From CALAED01 sp036378315 (lineage in GTDB: Bacteria > Actinomycetota > Actinomycetes > Streptosporangiales > Streptosporangiaceae), in the NCBI GenBank assembly GCA_036378315.1, contig DASUWU010000044.1:16912-80911 (forward strand): a DNA stretch of 64,000 nucleotides, written 5' to 3'. Shown piece by piece: positions 1 through 8,335 of this stretch. Below the pieces are notes generated by a model. That model saw only the letters and a list, made by a program, of their open reading frames with translations, did no database searches and was not told where the DNA came from. The number at the start of each line of letters is the position of its first letter. The stretch's first letter is position 1. The translations under genes were made by a program, and so were the position numbers.

Positions 1-444
1 CAGGTAGACCCGCTGCCCCGCGTCCAGATGCTGCAGCGCGAGCGCGCGGGTGCCGTGCCAGATCCGGTCGGCCATCACCTCGTCGTAGATCTCCTCGCTG
101 AGCCGGACGAGGTCGTCGACCTTCTGCCCGGCCACGAAGGCCAGCGCGGTCTCGCGCGCCGTGCTGATGTGGTCGGTGTTCTCCGAGCCGCGCAGCCGGA
201 ACGCGACCTGCCCCCACGCGAACAGCGCCAGGTCGCGCATGGTGAACAGCTTGCGCGCCGCCAGACCGCGGGCGAAGTAGTAGATCGACGCCCCCCGCAT
301 CATCGTGTTGTCGACATCGAAGAACGCGGCGGCCGTGGGATCGGGTTCGGGCTGCGGCGGCCGCTCGTCCGGGATCGCCGCCGCGGCGGCCGCCTCGCCG
401 GCGACCACGTGGTCCTCCTCGCGGCGTTGCCAGAATCGGCGCAT
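1..444 (-). CDS. HAD-IB family hydrolase (SerB-like phosphatase), 3' end beyond the window
   Basis: The first 148 codons of a reverse-strand gene are present; the rest lies before base 1. After a Pro/Ala-rich stretch of about 30 residues comes FFDVDNTMMRGAS, the DxDxT nucleophile motif of HAD phosphatases, followed by helical cap sequence (YYFARGL, LRLSEEIYDEV) typical of the HAD-IB group that includes phosphoserine phosphatase and 1-acylglycerol-3-phosphate-type enzymes. The substrate cannot be told from this fragment. The ATG at 444 is chosen because a TAGGCT -10 box ends six bases before it, so the transcript is probably leaderless. It is divergent from the membrane protein gene at 621, with a 176-base gap. 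Confidence 0.88.
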   Translation of the reverse strand, partial: MRRFWQRREEDHVVAGEAAAAAAIPDERPPQPEPDPTAAAFFDVDNTMMRGASIYYFARGLAARKLFTMRDLALFAWGQVAFRLRGSENTDHISTARETALAFVAGQKVDDLVRLSEEIYDEVMADRIWHGTRALALQHLDAGQRVYL

Positions 445-450
445 GCCCAG

Positions 451-456
451 AGCCTA
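451..456 (-). promoter_or_regulatory. -10 box of leaderless promoter for the HAD hydrolase
   Basis: TAGGCT on the reverse strand lies six bases upstream of the ATG at 444. No ribosome binding site lies between them, so transcription probably starts at the A of the start codon. Inferred from spacing only. Confidence 0.5.
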
Positions 457-620
457 AGCCGTCGGGCGGGAAAACCGCCGGAGGGACGGATACCGGCGAG
501 TAAACTTGCCCCCGCTGTTGTCCGCGAAGCTCGCCGTTCGTCCGTTTCCGCGGGCCGGATCCGAGGCTGTTCCCGGCGGGGTTACGCGAACTCGGCGACT
601 ATCAGGCACCATGGGGCGCG

Positions 621-1973
621 ATGGTCCAAGTCGGCGTTGCTCTTGTCGCCACCCTTGCCGCCCTGGCCGGCACGGGGGCGCTGCTGTCGCGCGCGGCGGG
701 TATGCGCCGGCCGCACCTGTTCGCGTGGGCGCTGACCCAGCTTGGCCTGTGCGTCGCGCTCGGCGCCATGTCGGTCGGCCTGCTGGTGGGCTTCAACGCG
801 CCGCTGTTTCGCGCCATGGAGCTCGGCGGCGCGCTCATCGCCCCGGTGTGGTTGGCGATGGGGGTCGTCGAGATGATCACGAGGCCGGTGCCGGTCAAGT
901 TCGCGGCCAGGCTCGTCGTGGTGTCGTACACGATCGTGGCGGTCGTGATCCTGGCGCTCGACCCGCTGCGCGGGACGTTCTCCACCGACCTGCCTGAAGC
1001 CGACCAGCACTACGAGTGGCTGCCGCAGGCGGTGATCGCAGGGGCGCATCTGATCGCGGTCGCCACCTTGGTGATCTGCGCGGCCGTCACCGCCCTGCAC
1101 GCCCGCGACCTGGGCCGCGCCGGCGCGACCGTGCTGGTCCCCGTCGCCCTCATCGCCCTCGCCGGCGTGCTCATCGTCAGCGCCATCCAGGGTTTCCTGC
1201 CCGGCGCGGCCGGTGGGATCGCGCTGGGCGCCGCCTCGGCCCTCATCTGGTTCGGCTCGGCCAGGACGGTTCCGGTCCGGTCGGACGACGACTACGGCGA
1301 CGGGTACGACGGGTACGACGACTATGAGGGACTCGACGGCTACGAGGACCCCGAGGCGGCCTACGACGGCCGGCCGCGGCATCGCCGGGCCCAGCTGCCG
1401 GTCGAACCGGCGGCCGCCGCGATGGCCGGTCCGCCGCTGTCCGCGCCGGTGCCGCCCTCGATGTCACCGCCGATGGCGCCGCCCATGTCGCCGTCCATGA
1501 CCCCACCGATGTCGCCCTCGATGTCGCCCTCGATGTCGCCCTCGATGTCGGGGGTCCCGCCCGTGCCGGCCGCCCGCCCGCAGGACCCGTCGGGTCCTGT
1601 GGTGGAGGTCCCGGCCGGCGCGTACGGCCAGATCACCGTGTACACGTTGCTGGACGGCAGGGAAGGCGCCTTCGACCGGCTGAGCAGGGATGCCGTGCGG
1701 GCGGCCAGGCAGAGCGACCCGGGCACGATCATCTACGCCTGCCACGAGGTCGTGGGCGCCCCCACCCAGCGGATCTTCTACCAGCTCTTCCGCGACCAGG
1801 CGGCCTTCCGGGAGCACCAGAACCGCCCGTACGTCCGCCAGTTCCTGGCCGACAGCAGGTCGCACGTGATCGCCACGAACGTCATCGAGCTGCGGCTGGA
1901 CGCGGCCAAGGTCATGCCGGCGGCGCCGCCGACCGGGCCCGAGCTGCAGATGGGTCGCCCATGGGGCCCGTGA
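621..1973 (+). CDS. Seven-helix membrane protein with C-terminal antibiotic biosynthesis monooxygenase (ABM) domain
   Basis: 450 residues in three parts. Residues 1-215 form about seven hydrophobic helices. Residues 220-320 are a low-complexity cytoplasmic or external linker, first acidic (DDDYGDGYDGYDDYEG) and then Pro/Met/Ser repeats (MSPSMSPSMSP) coded by a 12-base tandem repeat near 1460-1550. Residues 330-435 (YGQITVYTLLDG, YQLFRDQAAFREHQ) look like the ferredoxin-fold ABM domain, found in small monooxygenases and in heme-degrading or quinone-modifying proteins. The membrane half is not a family I recognise. The glutaredoxin-like gene overlaps its last 13 bases, so the two are probably co-transcribed. 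Function is unknown; the ABM assignment rests on pattern alone. Confidence 0.8.
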   Translation: MVQVGVALVATLAALAGTGALLSRAAGMRRPHLFAWALTQLGLCVALGAMSVGLLVGFNAPLFRAMELGGALIAPVWLAMGVVEMITRPVPVKFAARLVVVSYTIVAVVILALDPLRGTFSTDLPEADQHYEWLPQAVIAGAHLIAVATLVICAAVTALHARDLGRAGATVLVPVALIALAGVLIVSAIQGFLPGAAGGIALGAASALIWFGSARTVPVRSDDDYGDGYDGYDDYEGLDGYEDPEAAYDGRPRHRRAQLPVEPAAAAMAGPPLSAPVPPSMSPPMAPPMSPSMTPPMSPSMSPSMSPSMSGVPPVPAARPQDPSGPVVEVPAGAYGQITVYTLLDGREGAFDRLSRDAVRAARQSDPGTIIYACHEVVGAPTQRIFYQLFRDQAAFREHQNRPYVRQFLADSRSHVIATNVIELRLDAAKVMPAAPPTGPELQMGRPWGP

Positions 1974-2260
1974 CGGACGGCGGGGCGGAACGCCCGGTGA
2001 TCACGCTGTTCGGCAAGCCGGGCTGCCATCTGTGCGACGACGCGCGCGAGGTGATCGCGAAGGTCGCCGGCGAGCTCGGGGTCCGGTGGGAGGAGCGGGA
2101 CATCACGCGGTCCGCCGAGGACACCAAGCGCTACTGGGAGCAGATCCCGGTCACCCTCATCGACGGGGTCCAGCACGACTTCTGGCGGGTGGACGAGTCG
2201 CGCCTGCGCGCCGCGCTGCTGGATCGCCTAAATCGCCCGTCTCCGGATATGTACGGATAG
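1961..2260 (+). CDS. Glutaredoxin-like thioredoxin-fold protein
   Basis: 99 residues with a beta-alpha start ITLFGKPGCHLCDDA. The CHLC pair (C22, C25) sits at the end of the first strand as in glutaredoxin-like DUF836 proteins, and the later cis-proline region is present as IPVTLIDG. These small proteins are presumed thiol-disulfide exchangers in the cytoplasm. It overlaps the preceding membrane protein gene by 13 bases in another frame and precedes the redox sensor gene rex. In actinobacteria this gene is commonly found just before rex-hemACD, which supports a redox role, although no substrate is known. Confidence 0.88.
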   Translation: MGPVTDGGAERPVITLFGKPGCHLCDDAREVIAKVAGELGVRWEERDITRSAEDTKRYWEQIPVTLIDGVQHDFWRVDESRLRAALLDRLNRPSPDMYG

Positions 2261-2382
2261 TCCCGGCGTTCGCCTGCGTACCGGCTCCGCAATCTCACCG
2301 ATGTGGGCGCGCGGAGGCGCCCGGTACGGTCAGGAGATCCGCACCGCGAGCGGCGGAGCGCGGGCCCGGGCTCCCACCGACT

Positions 2383-2400
2383 TTGTGCGTGCGTTCACAA
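2383..2400 (+). promoter_or_regulatory. Rex operator (ROP) in front of rex-hemACD
   Basis: TTGTGCGTGCGTTCACAA matches the Rex operator pattern TTGTGAA-n4-TTCACAA at both outer arms; the flanking bases extend the arms to CTTTGTG and CACAAAG. It overlaps the -35 element of the presumed rex promoter. Rex autoregulates rex-hemACD in Streptomyces coelicolor, so autoregulation here is a well-founded inference. Confidence 0.88.
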
Positions 2401-2411
2401 AGGCTTAATCT
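2383..2411 (+). promoter_or_regulatory. Probable rex promoter
   Basis: TTGTGC (2383-2388) as -35 and TAATCT (2406-2411) as -10 are separated by 17 bases. The -35 lies inside the Rex operator, so bound Rex would block RNA polymerase. The predicted leader is about 75 bases. Confidence 0.6.
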
Positions 2412-2492
2412 GATGACTGTGGTAATCCCGAGCGGCCGGCCCGGCGGGGTGGCTGAGTTCCGGTCGCGCGCCGAGCCCCCGAAGAGCAGGTT

Positions 2493-3260
2493 GTGACACG
2501 ACGACGAATCCGCGGCCAAGATCGCGCCGATCGCGGCATCCCAGAGGCCACCGTTGCCCGCCTTCCCGTCTACCTGCGGGCGCTGCACAACCTTCAGGAG
2601 CAGGGGGTGGCCACGGTCTCCTCCGAGGAGCTCGCCGCCGCCGCCGGCGTCAACTCCGCCAAGCTCCGCAAGGACCTGTCGCATCTCGGTTCCTACGGCA
2701 CCCGCGGGGTGGGCTACGAGGTCGAGTACCTCGTCTACCAGATCTCCCGGGCGCTGGGACTGACCCAGGACTGGGTGGTGGCGATCATCGGCGTCGGTAA
2801 CCTCGGTCGCGCGTTGTCCGGGTATGGTGGATTTGCCTCGCGCGGCTTCCGTGTTGCCGCCCTGCTCGACGCCGATCCCGGGGTCGTCGGTGCGCGGCTC
2901 TCGGGGCTGACCGTGGAGCACATCGACAAACTGGAGACGGTCGTCAAAGATCGCGAGGTGTCGATTGCGGTGATCGCGACCCCCGCCTCCGCGGCGCAGG
3001 CCGTCTGTGACCGGCTGGTGGACGCCGGCGTCACCAGCATCCTCAACTTCGCGCCCGTCGTGCTGTCCGTGCCGGAGACCGTCGACGTACGCAAGGTGGA
3101 TCTGTCCATCGAGCTGCAGATCCTCGCCTTCCACGAGCAGCGCAAGGCGGCCGGCAACGGCAAGTACGACGACTACGACGAGTACGAAGGAAAGTACCGG
3201 TCGTTGCGAGCCGGCGACCCGCCGGACTCCGCCCCGTACATCCAGGCGGTCGACGCATGA
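2493..3260 (+). CDS. rex: Redox-sensing transcriptional repressor Rex
   Basis: 255 residues. Residues 15-85 are the winged helix domain (IPEATVARLPVYLR, KLRKDLSHLGSYGTRGVGY), and residues 92-215 are the Rossmann fold with the dinucleotide motif GVGNLG (G100, G102, G105). A C-terminal helix for domain swapping follows (LSIELQILAFHEQ). The last 35 residues are an acidic Tyr/Asp tail. Rex represses respiratory and heme genes when NADH is low relative to NAD+ and leaves DNA when NADH binds. The start is GTG with a weak AGCAGG site. The stop overlaps a 17-codon minicistron that in turn overlaps the hemA start, so the operon is translationally coupled. Confidence 0.97.
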   Translation: MTRRRIRGQDRADRGIPEATVARLPVYLRALHNLQEQGVATVSSEELAAAAGVNSAKLRKDLSHLGSYGTRGVGYEVEYLVYQISRALGLTQDWVVAIIGVGNLGRALSGYGGFASRGFRVAALLDADPGVVGARLSGLTVEHIDKLETVVKDREVSIAVIATPASAAQAVCDRLVDAGVTSILNFAPVVLSVPETVDVRKVDLSIELQILAFHEQRKAAGNGKYDDYDEYEGKYRSLRAGDPPDSAPYIQAVDA

Positions 3261-3310
3261 CCGGGGCGACCGACATGACCGGGGCGACCGAGGGGACCGA
3301 CGCGGCATGA
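3257..3310 (+). CDS. 17-codon minicistron bridging rex and hemA
   Basis: ATG at 3257 overlaps the rex stop (ATGA), and its TGA at 3308-3310 overlaps the hemA ATG at 3307 (ATGA). The peptide would be MTGATDMTGATEGTDAA, coded by an 18-base tandem repeat. It shows no family resemblance. It may only hand ribosomes from rex to hemA, or it may be chance created by the repeat; expression is unproven. Confidence 0.4.
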   Translation: MTGATDMTGATEGTDAA

Positions 3311-4710
3311 GCATCCTGGTCGTCGGGCTGAGCCATCGCAGCGCGCCCGTGGCGCTGCTCGAGCGCGTCGCCGTCAGCGGCGACGAGCTGGTGAAGCTGT
3401 TGCACGACGTACGGCGCACCCCGCACGTGGCTGAGGCGGCCGTCGTGTCGACCTGCAACCGGGTGGAGATCTATGCCTCCGTCGAGAAGTTCCACGGCGG
3501 CGTCTCGGCGATCGCCGAGCTGCTGTCCCGGCACTCCGGCGTGCTGCTCGACGAGCTCCACCACTACCTCTACGTGCACTACGAGGACCGCGCCATCCAG
3601 CACGCGTTCTCCGTGGCCTGCGGCCTGGAGTCGATGGTCGTCGGCGAGGGGCAGATCCTCGGGCAGATGCGGGAGGCCCTCAAGCTCGCGCAGCGCCACG
3701 GGACCATCGGCCGCGCCCTCCACGAGGTGATGCAGCAGGCCCTGCGGGTCGGCAAGCGGGCCCACGCCGAGACCGGGATCGACCGGCTGGGCGCGTCCCT
3801 GGTGAGCGTGGGGCTGTCCATCGCCGCCAAGCACCTGGGCACGCTGCTCGGCAAGCGGGCGCTGGTGGTCGGCGCCGGGTCGATGAGCGGGCTGGCGGTC
3901 GCCACGCTGTCCCGCGAGGGCGTGGGCGAGATCATCGTGGCCAACCGCACGCTGTCGCGCGCCGTGCGGCTGGCCGGCGGCGCGACCGTGCCGGCGCGGG
4001 CGATCGGGCTCCCGGAGGTCGCCGCCGCGCTGGCCGAGGCCGACCTCGTCGTCTCCTGCATCGGAGCGCACGGGCTGGTCATCAACGCCGACATGGTGGC
4101 AGCCGGCCCCGATCGCCGGCAGTTCTTCCTCGACCTCGCGCTGCCGCACGACATCGACAGGTCCATCCGCGACCTGCCGGGGATCGCGCTGGCCGGCCTC
4201 GAGAACCTGCGTACGGCCCAGCAGGCGGCGCACGCCATCGGGCCGGAAGCGGTCGACGCGGTCCGTCGCATCGTCGCCGAAGAGGTCGCCGCCTTCCTCA
4301 GCGCGGCGCGGGCGGCCGCGGTGACCCCCACGGTCGTCGCCCTGCGCAGCAAGGCGGCCGAGGTCGTCGACGCGGAGCTGGCCAGGCTCGGCGCCCGGCT
4401 CCCGCACCTGGCCGCCAAGGAACGCGCCGAGATCGAACAGGCGGTACGGAGGGTCGTGGACAAGCTGCTGCACGCGCCGACCGTACGGGTCAAGCAACTG
4501 GCGGCGGCACCGGGCGGCGACACCTACGCGGTGGCGCTGCGCGAGCTGTTCGACCTCGACCCGAACGCGCCGGAGGCGGTGACCCGCGCCGACATCGACG
4601 AGACGGCGCCTGAGGCGCCGCCCGCCTCGGCCCCGTCCGCGAGTCCAGCGGCGCGGGCAACTTCGGCGACTCCGGTCGCTCCGGCCGGCGGCGAAGGCGG
4701 GCGCGCATGA
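3307..4710 (+). CDS. hemA: Glutamyl-tRNA reductase
   Basis: 467 residues; catalyses NADPH-dependent reduction of glutamyl-tRNA to glutamate-1-semialdehyde, the first step of C5 heme synthesis. The N-terminus VGLSHRSAPVALLE is the family signature, and C50 in STCNRVEIYA is the thioester-forming catalytic cysteine. GEGQILGQ and the Rossmann motif VGAGSMSGLA (nucleotide domain) follow, then a C-terminal dimerisation helix region. An Ala/Pro-rich tail of about 50 residues extends beyond the usual end. The ATG is fixed by homology and by overlap with the minicistron stop. It is in the Rex-controlled operon and overlaps hemC by four bases. Confidence 0.97.
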   Translation: MSILVVGLSHRSAPVALLERVAVSGDELVKLLHDVRRTPHVAEAAVVSTCNRVEIYASVEKFHGGVSAIAELLSRHSGVLLDELHHYLYVHYEDRAIQHAFSVACGLESMVVGEGQILGQMREALKLAQRHGTIGRALHEVMQQALRVGKRAHAETGIDRLGASLVSVGLSIAAKHLGTLLGKRALVVGAGSMSGLAVATLSREGVGEIIVANRTLSRAVRLAGGATVPARAIGLPEVAAALAEADLVVSCIGAHGLVINADMVAAGPDRRQFFLDLALPHDIDRSIRDLPGIALAGLENLRTAQQAAHAIGPEAVDAVRRIVAEEVAAFLSAARAAAVTPTVVALRSKAAEVVDAELARLGARLPHLAAKERAEIEQAVRRVVDKLLHAPTVRVKQLAAAPGGDTYAVALRELFDLDPNAPEAVTRADIDETAPEAPPASAPSASPAARATSATPVAPAGGEGGRA

Positions 4711-5648
4711 AGCCGCTGCGACTCGGCACCCGCCGCAGCCTCATGGCGACCACCCAGTCCCAGCTCGTGGCTGACGTGTTTTCGCAGCATACGGGGTATG
4801 CCGTGGAACTCGTCGGGGTAACCACGCAAGGTGATGTATCCAAGGCCCACCTTGCCCAGATCGGGGGCACAGGGGTCTTCGTCAACGGCATCCGGGAGCG
4901 GCTGCTCACCGGCGAGATCGACTTCGCCGTGCACTCGCTGAAGGACCTGCCGACCGCCGCGCCCGACGGCATCGAGCTGGCGGCGGTGCCGGCGCGCGAC
5001 GACCCGCGCGACGCGCTGTGCGGGCCGGTCAAGCTGGCCGATCTGCCGGCCGGCGCCCGGGTCGGCACCGGGTCCCCACGGCGGGTGGCGCAGCTGCGGG
5101 CCATCAGGTCCGACCTGGACGTCGTGCCGATCCGCGGCAACGCCGACACGCGGCTGCGCAAGGTGGCCGAGGGCGAGGTGGCCGCCGTGCTGCTCGCGTA
5201 CGCCGGGCTGGCCCGCATTGACCGGCTGGACGCGGTCGCCGAGGTCCTCGATCCGAACCTCATGCTGCCCGCCCCCGGCCAGGGCGCGCTCGCCGTCGAG
5301 TGCCGCGCCGACCGTGCCGACCTGGTGGAGCTGCTCGGCACGCTCGACGATCCGGCGACCCGCGCCGCGGTGACCGCGGAACGCGCGCTGCTGGCCGCGC
5401 TCGAGGCCGGCTGCTCGGCGCCGGTGGGCGCGTACGCGGCGCCCGCGGTGGCGCCGGCCACGCCGGCGGTCGGCGACGAAATCTCCGACCTGCGCCTGAC
5501 CGCGGCCGTCGTCTCGGCCGACGGCGCGCACCAGGTGCGGTTGTCCGCGAGCGGCGATCCGGCGCGGGCGGCGGAGCTGGGCCGCGACCTCGCGGCCAGG
5601 CTGCTCGCCGACGGAGCCGCCGAGCTGATGGGGGAGCACATACCATGA
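4707..5648 (+). CDS. hemC: Hydroxymethylbilane synthase (porphobilinogen deaminase)
   Basis: 313 residues; joins four porphobilinogen units into hydroxymethylbilane. Seen are LGTRRSLMA at the start, HSLKDLPT, GTGSPRR and RGNADTRL (substrate-binding arginines), PAPGQGALAVE, and C236 in EAGCSAPVGA, which holds the dipyrromethane cofactor. Length is normal for the family. ATGA overlap with hemA and an overlap with the next gene (ATG at 5645) show tight operon packing. Confidence 0.97.
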   Translation: MKPLRLGTRRSLMATTQSQLVADVFSQHTGYAVELVGVTTQGDVSKAHLAQIGGTGVFVNGIRERLLTGEIDFAVHSLKDLPTAAPDGIELAAVPARDDPRDALCGPVKLADLPAGARVGTGSPRRVAQLRAIRSDLDVVPIRGNADTRLRKVAEGEVAAVLLAYAGLARIDRLDAVAEVLDPNLMLPAPGQGALAVECRADRADLVELLGTLDDPATRAAVTAERALLAALEAGCSAPVGAYAAPAVAPATPAVGDEISDLRLTAAVVSADGAHQVRLSASGDPARAAELGRDLAARLLADGAAELMGEHIP

Positions 5649-7240
5649 GCGAGGCCCAGGCCCTGAATGAACAGCGGTTCCCCGGCGCGGCGCCGGGGAT
5701 GGTGGCGTTCGTCGGCGCCGGGCCCGGCGACCCGCGGCTGCTCACCCTACGCGGCGCCGAGCTGCTCGCCCGCGCCGACACCGTGGTGCTCGACGACCGT
5801 GCCGGGCGCGAGCACCTGCGGCACTGCCGCGCGGACGTCGACGTGATCGACGCCGCCGACCTGGGCGGGGTCGACTGGGCGAAGACGATCGTCGACGCCG
5901 CGGCGGCCGGCAAGTCCGTCGTACGGCTGTTGAACGGCGACCCAGGGCTGTTCGCCGGCGTGGCCGAAGAGGCGGCGGCCTGCAAGGCCGCCGGCATCCC
6001 GTTCGAGATCGTGCCGGGGGTGCCGGTCGCCACCGCGGTACCCATGCACGCCGGGATCCCGCCCGGCGACGCGGCGCATCCCGAGGTCCGGGTGGTCGAC
6101 GCCGGCGACGTCACCGACTGGGAGCGCTTCGGCGCCGGCACCGCCACGCTGGTGATCCAGTGCGGCGTCGGGCAGATCGGGCAGATCGCCAAGGCGCTGA
6201 TCGCCGCCGACCGCCCGGACACCACCCCGGTCGCGGTGACCACTATGGGTACGACGACGGAGCAGAGCACCGTCACCGCCGCCCTCGCCAAGATCGCCTC
6301 CGCGGCGAAGGGCATGGAGGGCCCAGCCGTGATGGTGGTCGGCGACGTCGTCCGGTGGCGGGACGATCTGTCCTGGTTCGAGAGCAAGCCGCTGTTCGGC
6401 TGGCGGGTCCTGGTGCCCAGGACCAAGGAGCAGGCGCAGTCGCTGTCGGAGCAGCTACGTTCGTACGGCGCGGTCCCCGAGGAGGTGCCGACGATCTCCG
6501 TCGAGCCGCCGCGCACCCCCCAGCAGATGGACCGTGCCGTCAAGGGCGTGGTCACCGGCCGGTACGAGTGGATCGTGTTCACCTCGACCAACGCGGTCCG
6601 GGCCGTACGGGAGAAGCTCGCCGACTACGGCCTCGACGCCCGCGCGTTCGCCGGCATCAAGATCGCCGCGGTAGGCGAGCAGACGGCGGCGGCGCTGCGC
6701 GACTTCGGCGTCGTGCCCGACCTGGTGCCGGCCGAGCTGCAGTCGAGCGAGGGCCTGCTGGAGGTCTGGCCTCCGTACGACGCCGAGCTCGACCCGATCA
6801 ACCGCGTGCTGCTGCCGCGCGCCGACATCGCCACCGACACGCTGATCGCCGGGCTGACCGAGCTGGGCTGGGAGTGCGACGACGTGACCGCGTACCGGAC
6901 GGTGCGCGCGGCCCCGCCGCCGGCTCCGATCCGCGAGGCGATCAAGGGTGGCGGGTTCGACGCGGTGCTGTTCACCTCGTCATCGACCGTACGGAACCTC
7001 ATCGGCATCGCCGGCAAGCCGCACAACGTGACCGTGATCGCGGTGATCGGCCCCCAGACGGCCAAGACCGCCGAGGAGTACGGCCTGCGCGTCCACGTCA
7101 TGGCCGAAAAACCGTCGGCCTCCGCGTTGGCCGAGGCGCTGGCGGAGTACGGTGCGAAGCGGCGGGCGGCGCAGATCGAGGCCGGCGAGCCGCTCCGCAA
7201 GCCCAGCCAGATGCGCCGGGGTGCCCGCCGCCGCAAGTAG
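5645..7240 (+). CDS. hemD: Uroporphyrinogen-III synthase fused to a CobA-like methyltransferase domain
   Basis: 531 residues in two domains. Residues 18-245 resemble SAM-dependent uroporphyrinogen-III C-methyltransferase: GAGPGDPRLLT is intact, but the usual KGGDP SAM-binding loop reads LLNGDPGLF, so activity is uncertain. Residues 265-510 are uroporphyrinogen-III synthase (GWRVLVPRTKEQAQSL, WIVFTSTNAVRAV, VLFTSSSTVRNL), which cyclises hydroxymethylbilane. Fused CobA-HemD proteins are normal in actinobacterial heme operons. The last 30 residues are basic (RRGARRRK). The start overlaps hemC by four bases. Confidence 0.95.
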   Translation: MSEAQALNEQRFPGAAPGMVAFVGAGPGDPRLLTLRGAELLARADTVVLDDRAGREHLRHCRADVDVIDAADLGGVDWAKTIVDAAAAGKSVVRLLNGDPGLFAGVAEEAAACKAAGIPFEIVPGVPVATAVPMHAGIPPGDAAHPEVRVVDAGDVTDWERFGAGTATLVIQCGVGQIGQIAKALIAADRPDTTPVAVTTMGTTTEQSTVTAALAKIASAAKGMEGPAVMVVGDVVRWRDDLSWFESKPLFGWRVLVPRTKEQAQSLSEQLRSYGAVPEEVPTISVEPPRTPQQMDRAVKGVVTGRYEWIVFTSTNAVRAVREKLADYGLDARAFAGIKIAAVGEQTAAALRDFGVVPDLVPAELQSSEGLLEVWPPYDAELDPINRVLLPRADIATDTLIAGLTELGWECDDVTAYRTVRAAPPPAPIREAIKGGGFDAVLFTSSSTVRNLIGIAGKPHNVTVIAVIGPQTAKTAEEYGLRVHVMAEKPSASALAEALAEYGAKRRAAQIEAGEPLRKPSQMRRGARRRK

Positions 7241-7276
7241 GTCGCCGGCCGTCGCGAGCAGGGATCGAACGATCAG

Positions 7277-7299
7277 CGCGCGCCGCGGGGCGGCGCGCG
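7277..7299 (+). other. Strong hairpin between hemD and hemB
   Basis: CGCGCGCCGC (7277-7286) pairs perfectly with GCGGCGCGCG (7290-7299) across a three-base loop. There is no T tract, so it may be an mRNA-stability or attenuation element rather than a classical terminator. Confidence 0.5.
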
Positions 7300-7327
7300 T
7301 CGAGGAACCCCCCCGTAGGAGGCAGGG

Positions 7328-8320
7328 ATGAGCGCACAGTTCCCGGTGGCACGGCCGCGGCGGCTGCGGCGGACGGCGGCGCTGCGCCGGATGGTCGCCG
7401 AGACCCGGCTGCACCCCGCCGACCTGGTGCTTCCGCTGTTCGTCAAGGAGGGCATCACCGAGCCGCAGCCGGTGGCCTCCATGCCCGGCGTGGTGCAGCA
7501 CACCCGCGAGACGGTGCGCAAGGCCGCACACGAGGCGGTCGAGGCGGGCGTCGGCGGCCTGTTGCTCTTCGGCATCCCTGCGGTCAAGGACGCGCGCGGC
7601 TCGGCGGCGGACGATCCGGCCGGCATCGTGCAGAAGGCGCTGCGCGACCTGTCCGCCGACCTGGGCGACAGCACGGTGCTGGCGGCCGACCTGTGTCTCG
7701 ACGAGTACGCCGACCACGGGCACTGCGGCATCCTCACCCCCTCCGGCGAGGTGGACAACGACGCGACGCTCGAGCGGTACGCCGCGATCGCCGTCGCGCA
7801 GGCCGCCGCCGGGGCCGACGTGGTCGCGCCGAGCGGGATGATGGACGGCCAGGTGCGGGCGATCCGCACGGCCCTCGACCGGGCGGGCTACGGGAACGTC
7901 GCGATCCTGGCGTACGCGGTCAAGTACGCGTCGGCGTTCTACGGCCCGTTCCGCGAGGCCGCGGAATGCGCGCCGCGGTTCGGCGACCGGTCCGCCTACC
8001 AGCAGGACCCGCCGAACTCCGGCGAGGCGCTCCGCGAGGTGTCCCTCGACCTGGAGGAAGGCGCCGACATGGTCATGGTCAAGCCGGCGCTGCCCTATCT
8101 GGACGTCGTCCGCAGGGTCCGCGACATGGTCGACGTGCCGGTCGCCGCGTACCAGGTGAGCGGCGAGTACGCCACGATCGAGGCGGCCGCCGCCAACGGC
8201 TGGGTCGACCGCGACCGGGTCATCATGGAGGCCCTCACCGGCATCCGCCGCGCCGGCGCCGACATCATCCTCACCTACTGGGCCACCGAAGTGGCCCGCC
8301 ACCTCCACACCCCCGCGTAA
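7328..8320 (+). CDS. hemB: Delta-aminolevulinic acid dehydratase (porphobilinogen synthase)
   Basis: 330 residues; condenses two 5-aminolevulinate molecules to porphobilinogen. The Schiff-base lysines are K199 (YAVKYAS) and K252 (VMVKPALPYLD). The metal loop DLCLDEYADHGHCG keeps two of the three zinc cysteines, with Asp at the third place, as is common in actinobacteria. Length is normal. An AGGAGG site at 7318-7323 precedes the ATG. It follows hemD after 87 bases containing a strong hairpin, so it may be part of the rex operon or partly independent. Confidence 0.97.
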   Translation: MSAQFPVARPRRLRRTAALRRMVAETRLHPADLVLPLFVKEGITEPQPVASMPGVVQHTRETVRKAAHEAVEAGVGGLLLFGIPAVKDARGSAADDPAGIVQKALRDLSADLGDSTVLAADLCLDEYADHGHCGILTPSGEVDNDATLERYAAIAVAQAAAGADVVAPSGMMDGQVRAIRTALDRAGYGNVAILAYAVKYASAFYGPFREAAECAPRFGDRSAYQQDPPNSGEALREVSLDLEEGADMVMVKPALPYLDVVRRVRDMVDVPVAAYQVSGEYATIEAAAANGWVDRDRVIMEALTGIRRAGADIILTYWATEVARHLHTPA

Positions 8321-8335
8321 CCGCCGCGCGCCGCG

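Noticed and set aside
1460..1550. Regular 12-base repeats that could be taken for a CRISPR-like array
   Set aside because: Units are contiguous without spacers and stay in the codon phase of the ABM-fusion gene; they are a coding minisatellite.
3007..3306. N-terminal extension of HemA by 100 residues
   Set aside because: It overlaps rex in another frame; the family N-terminus begins at ATG 3307.
7255..7275. AGGGATCGAACGATC, which resembles part of a tRNA T-arm complement
   Set aside because: No acceptor, D or anticodon stem can be built around it on either strand.
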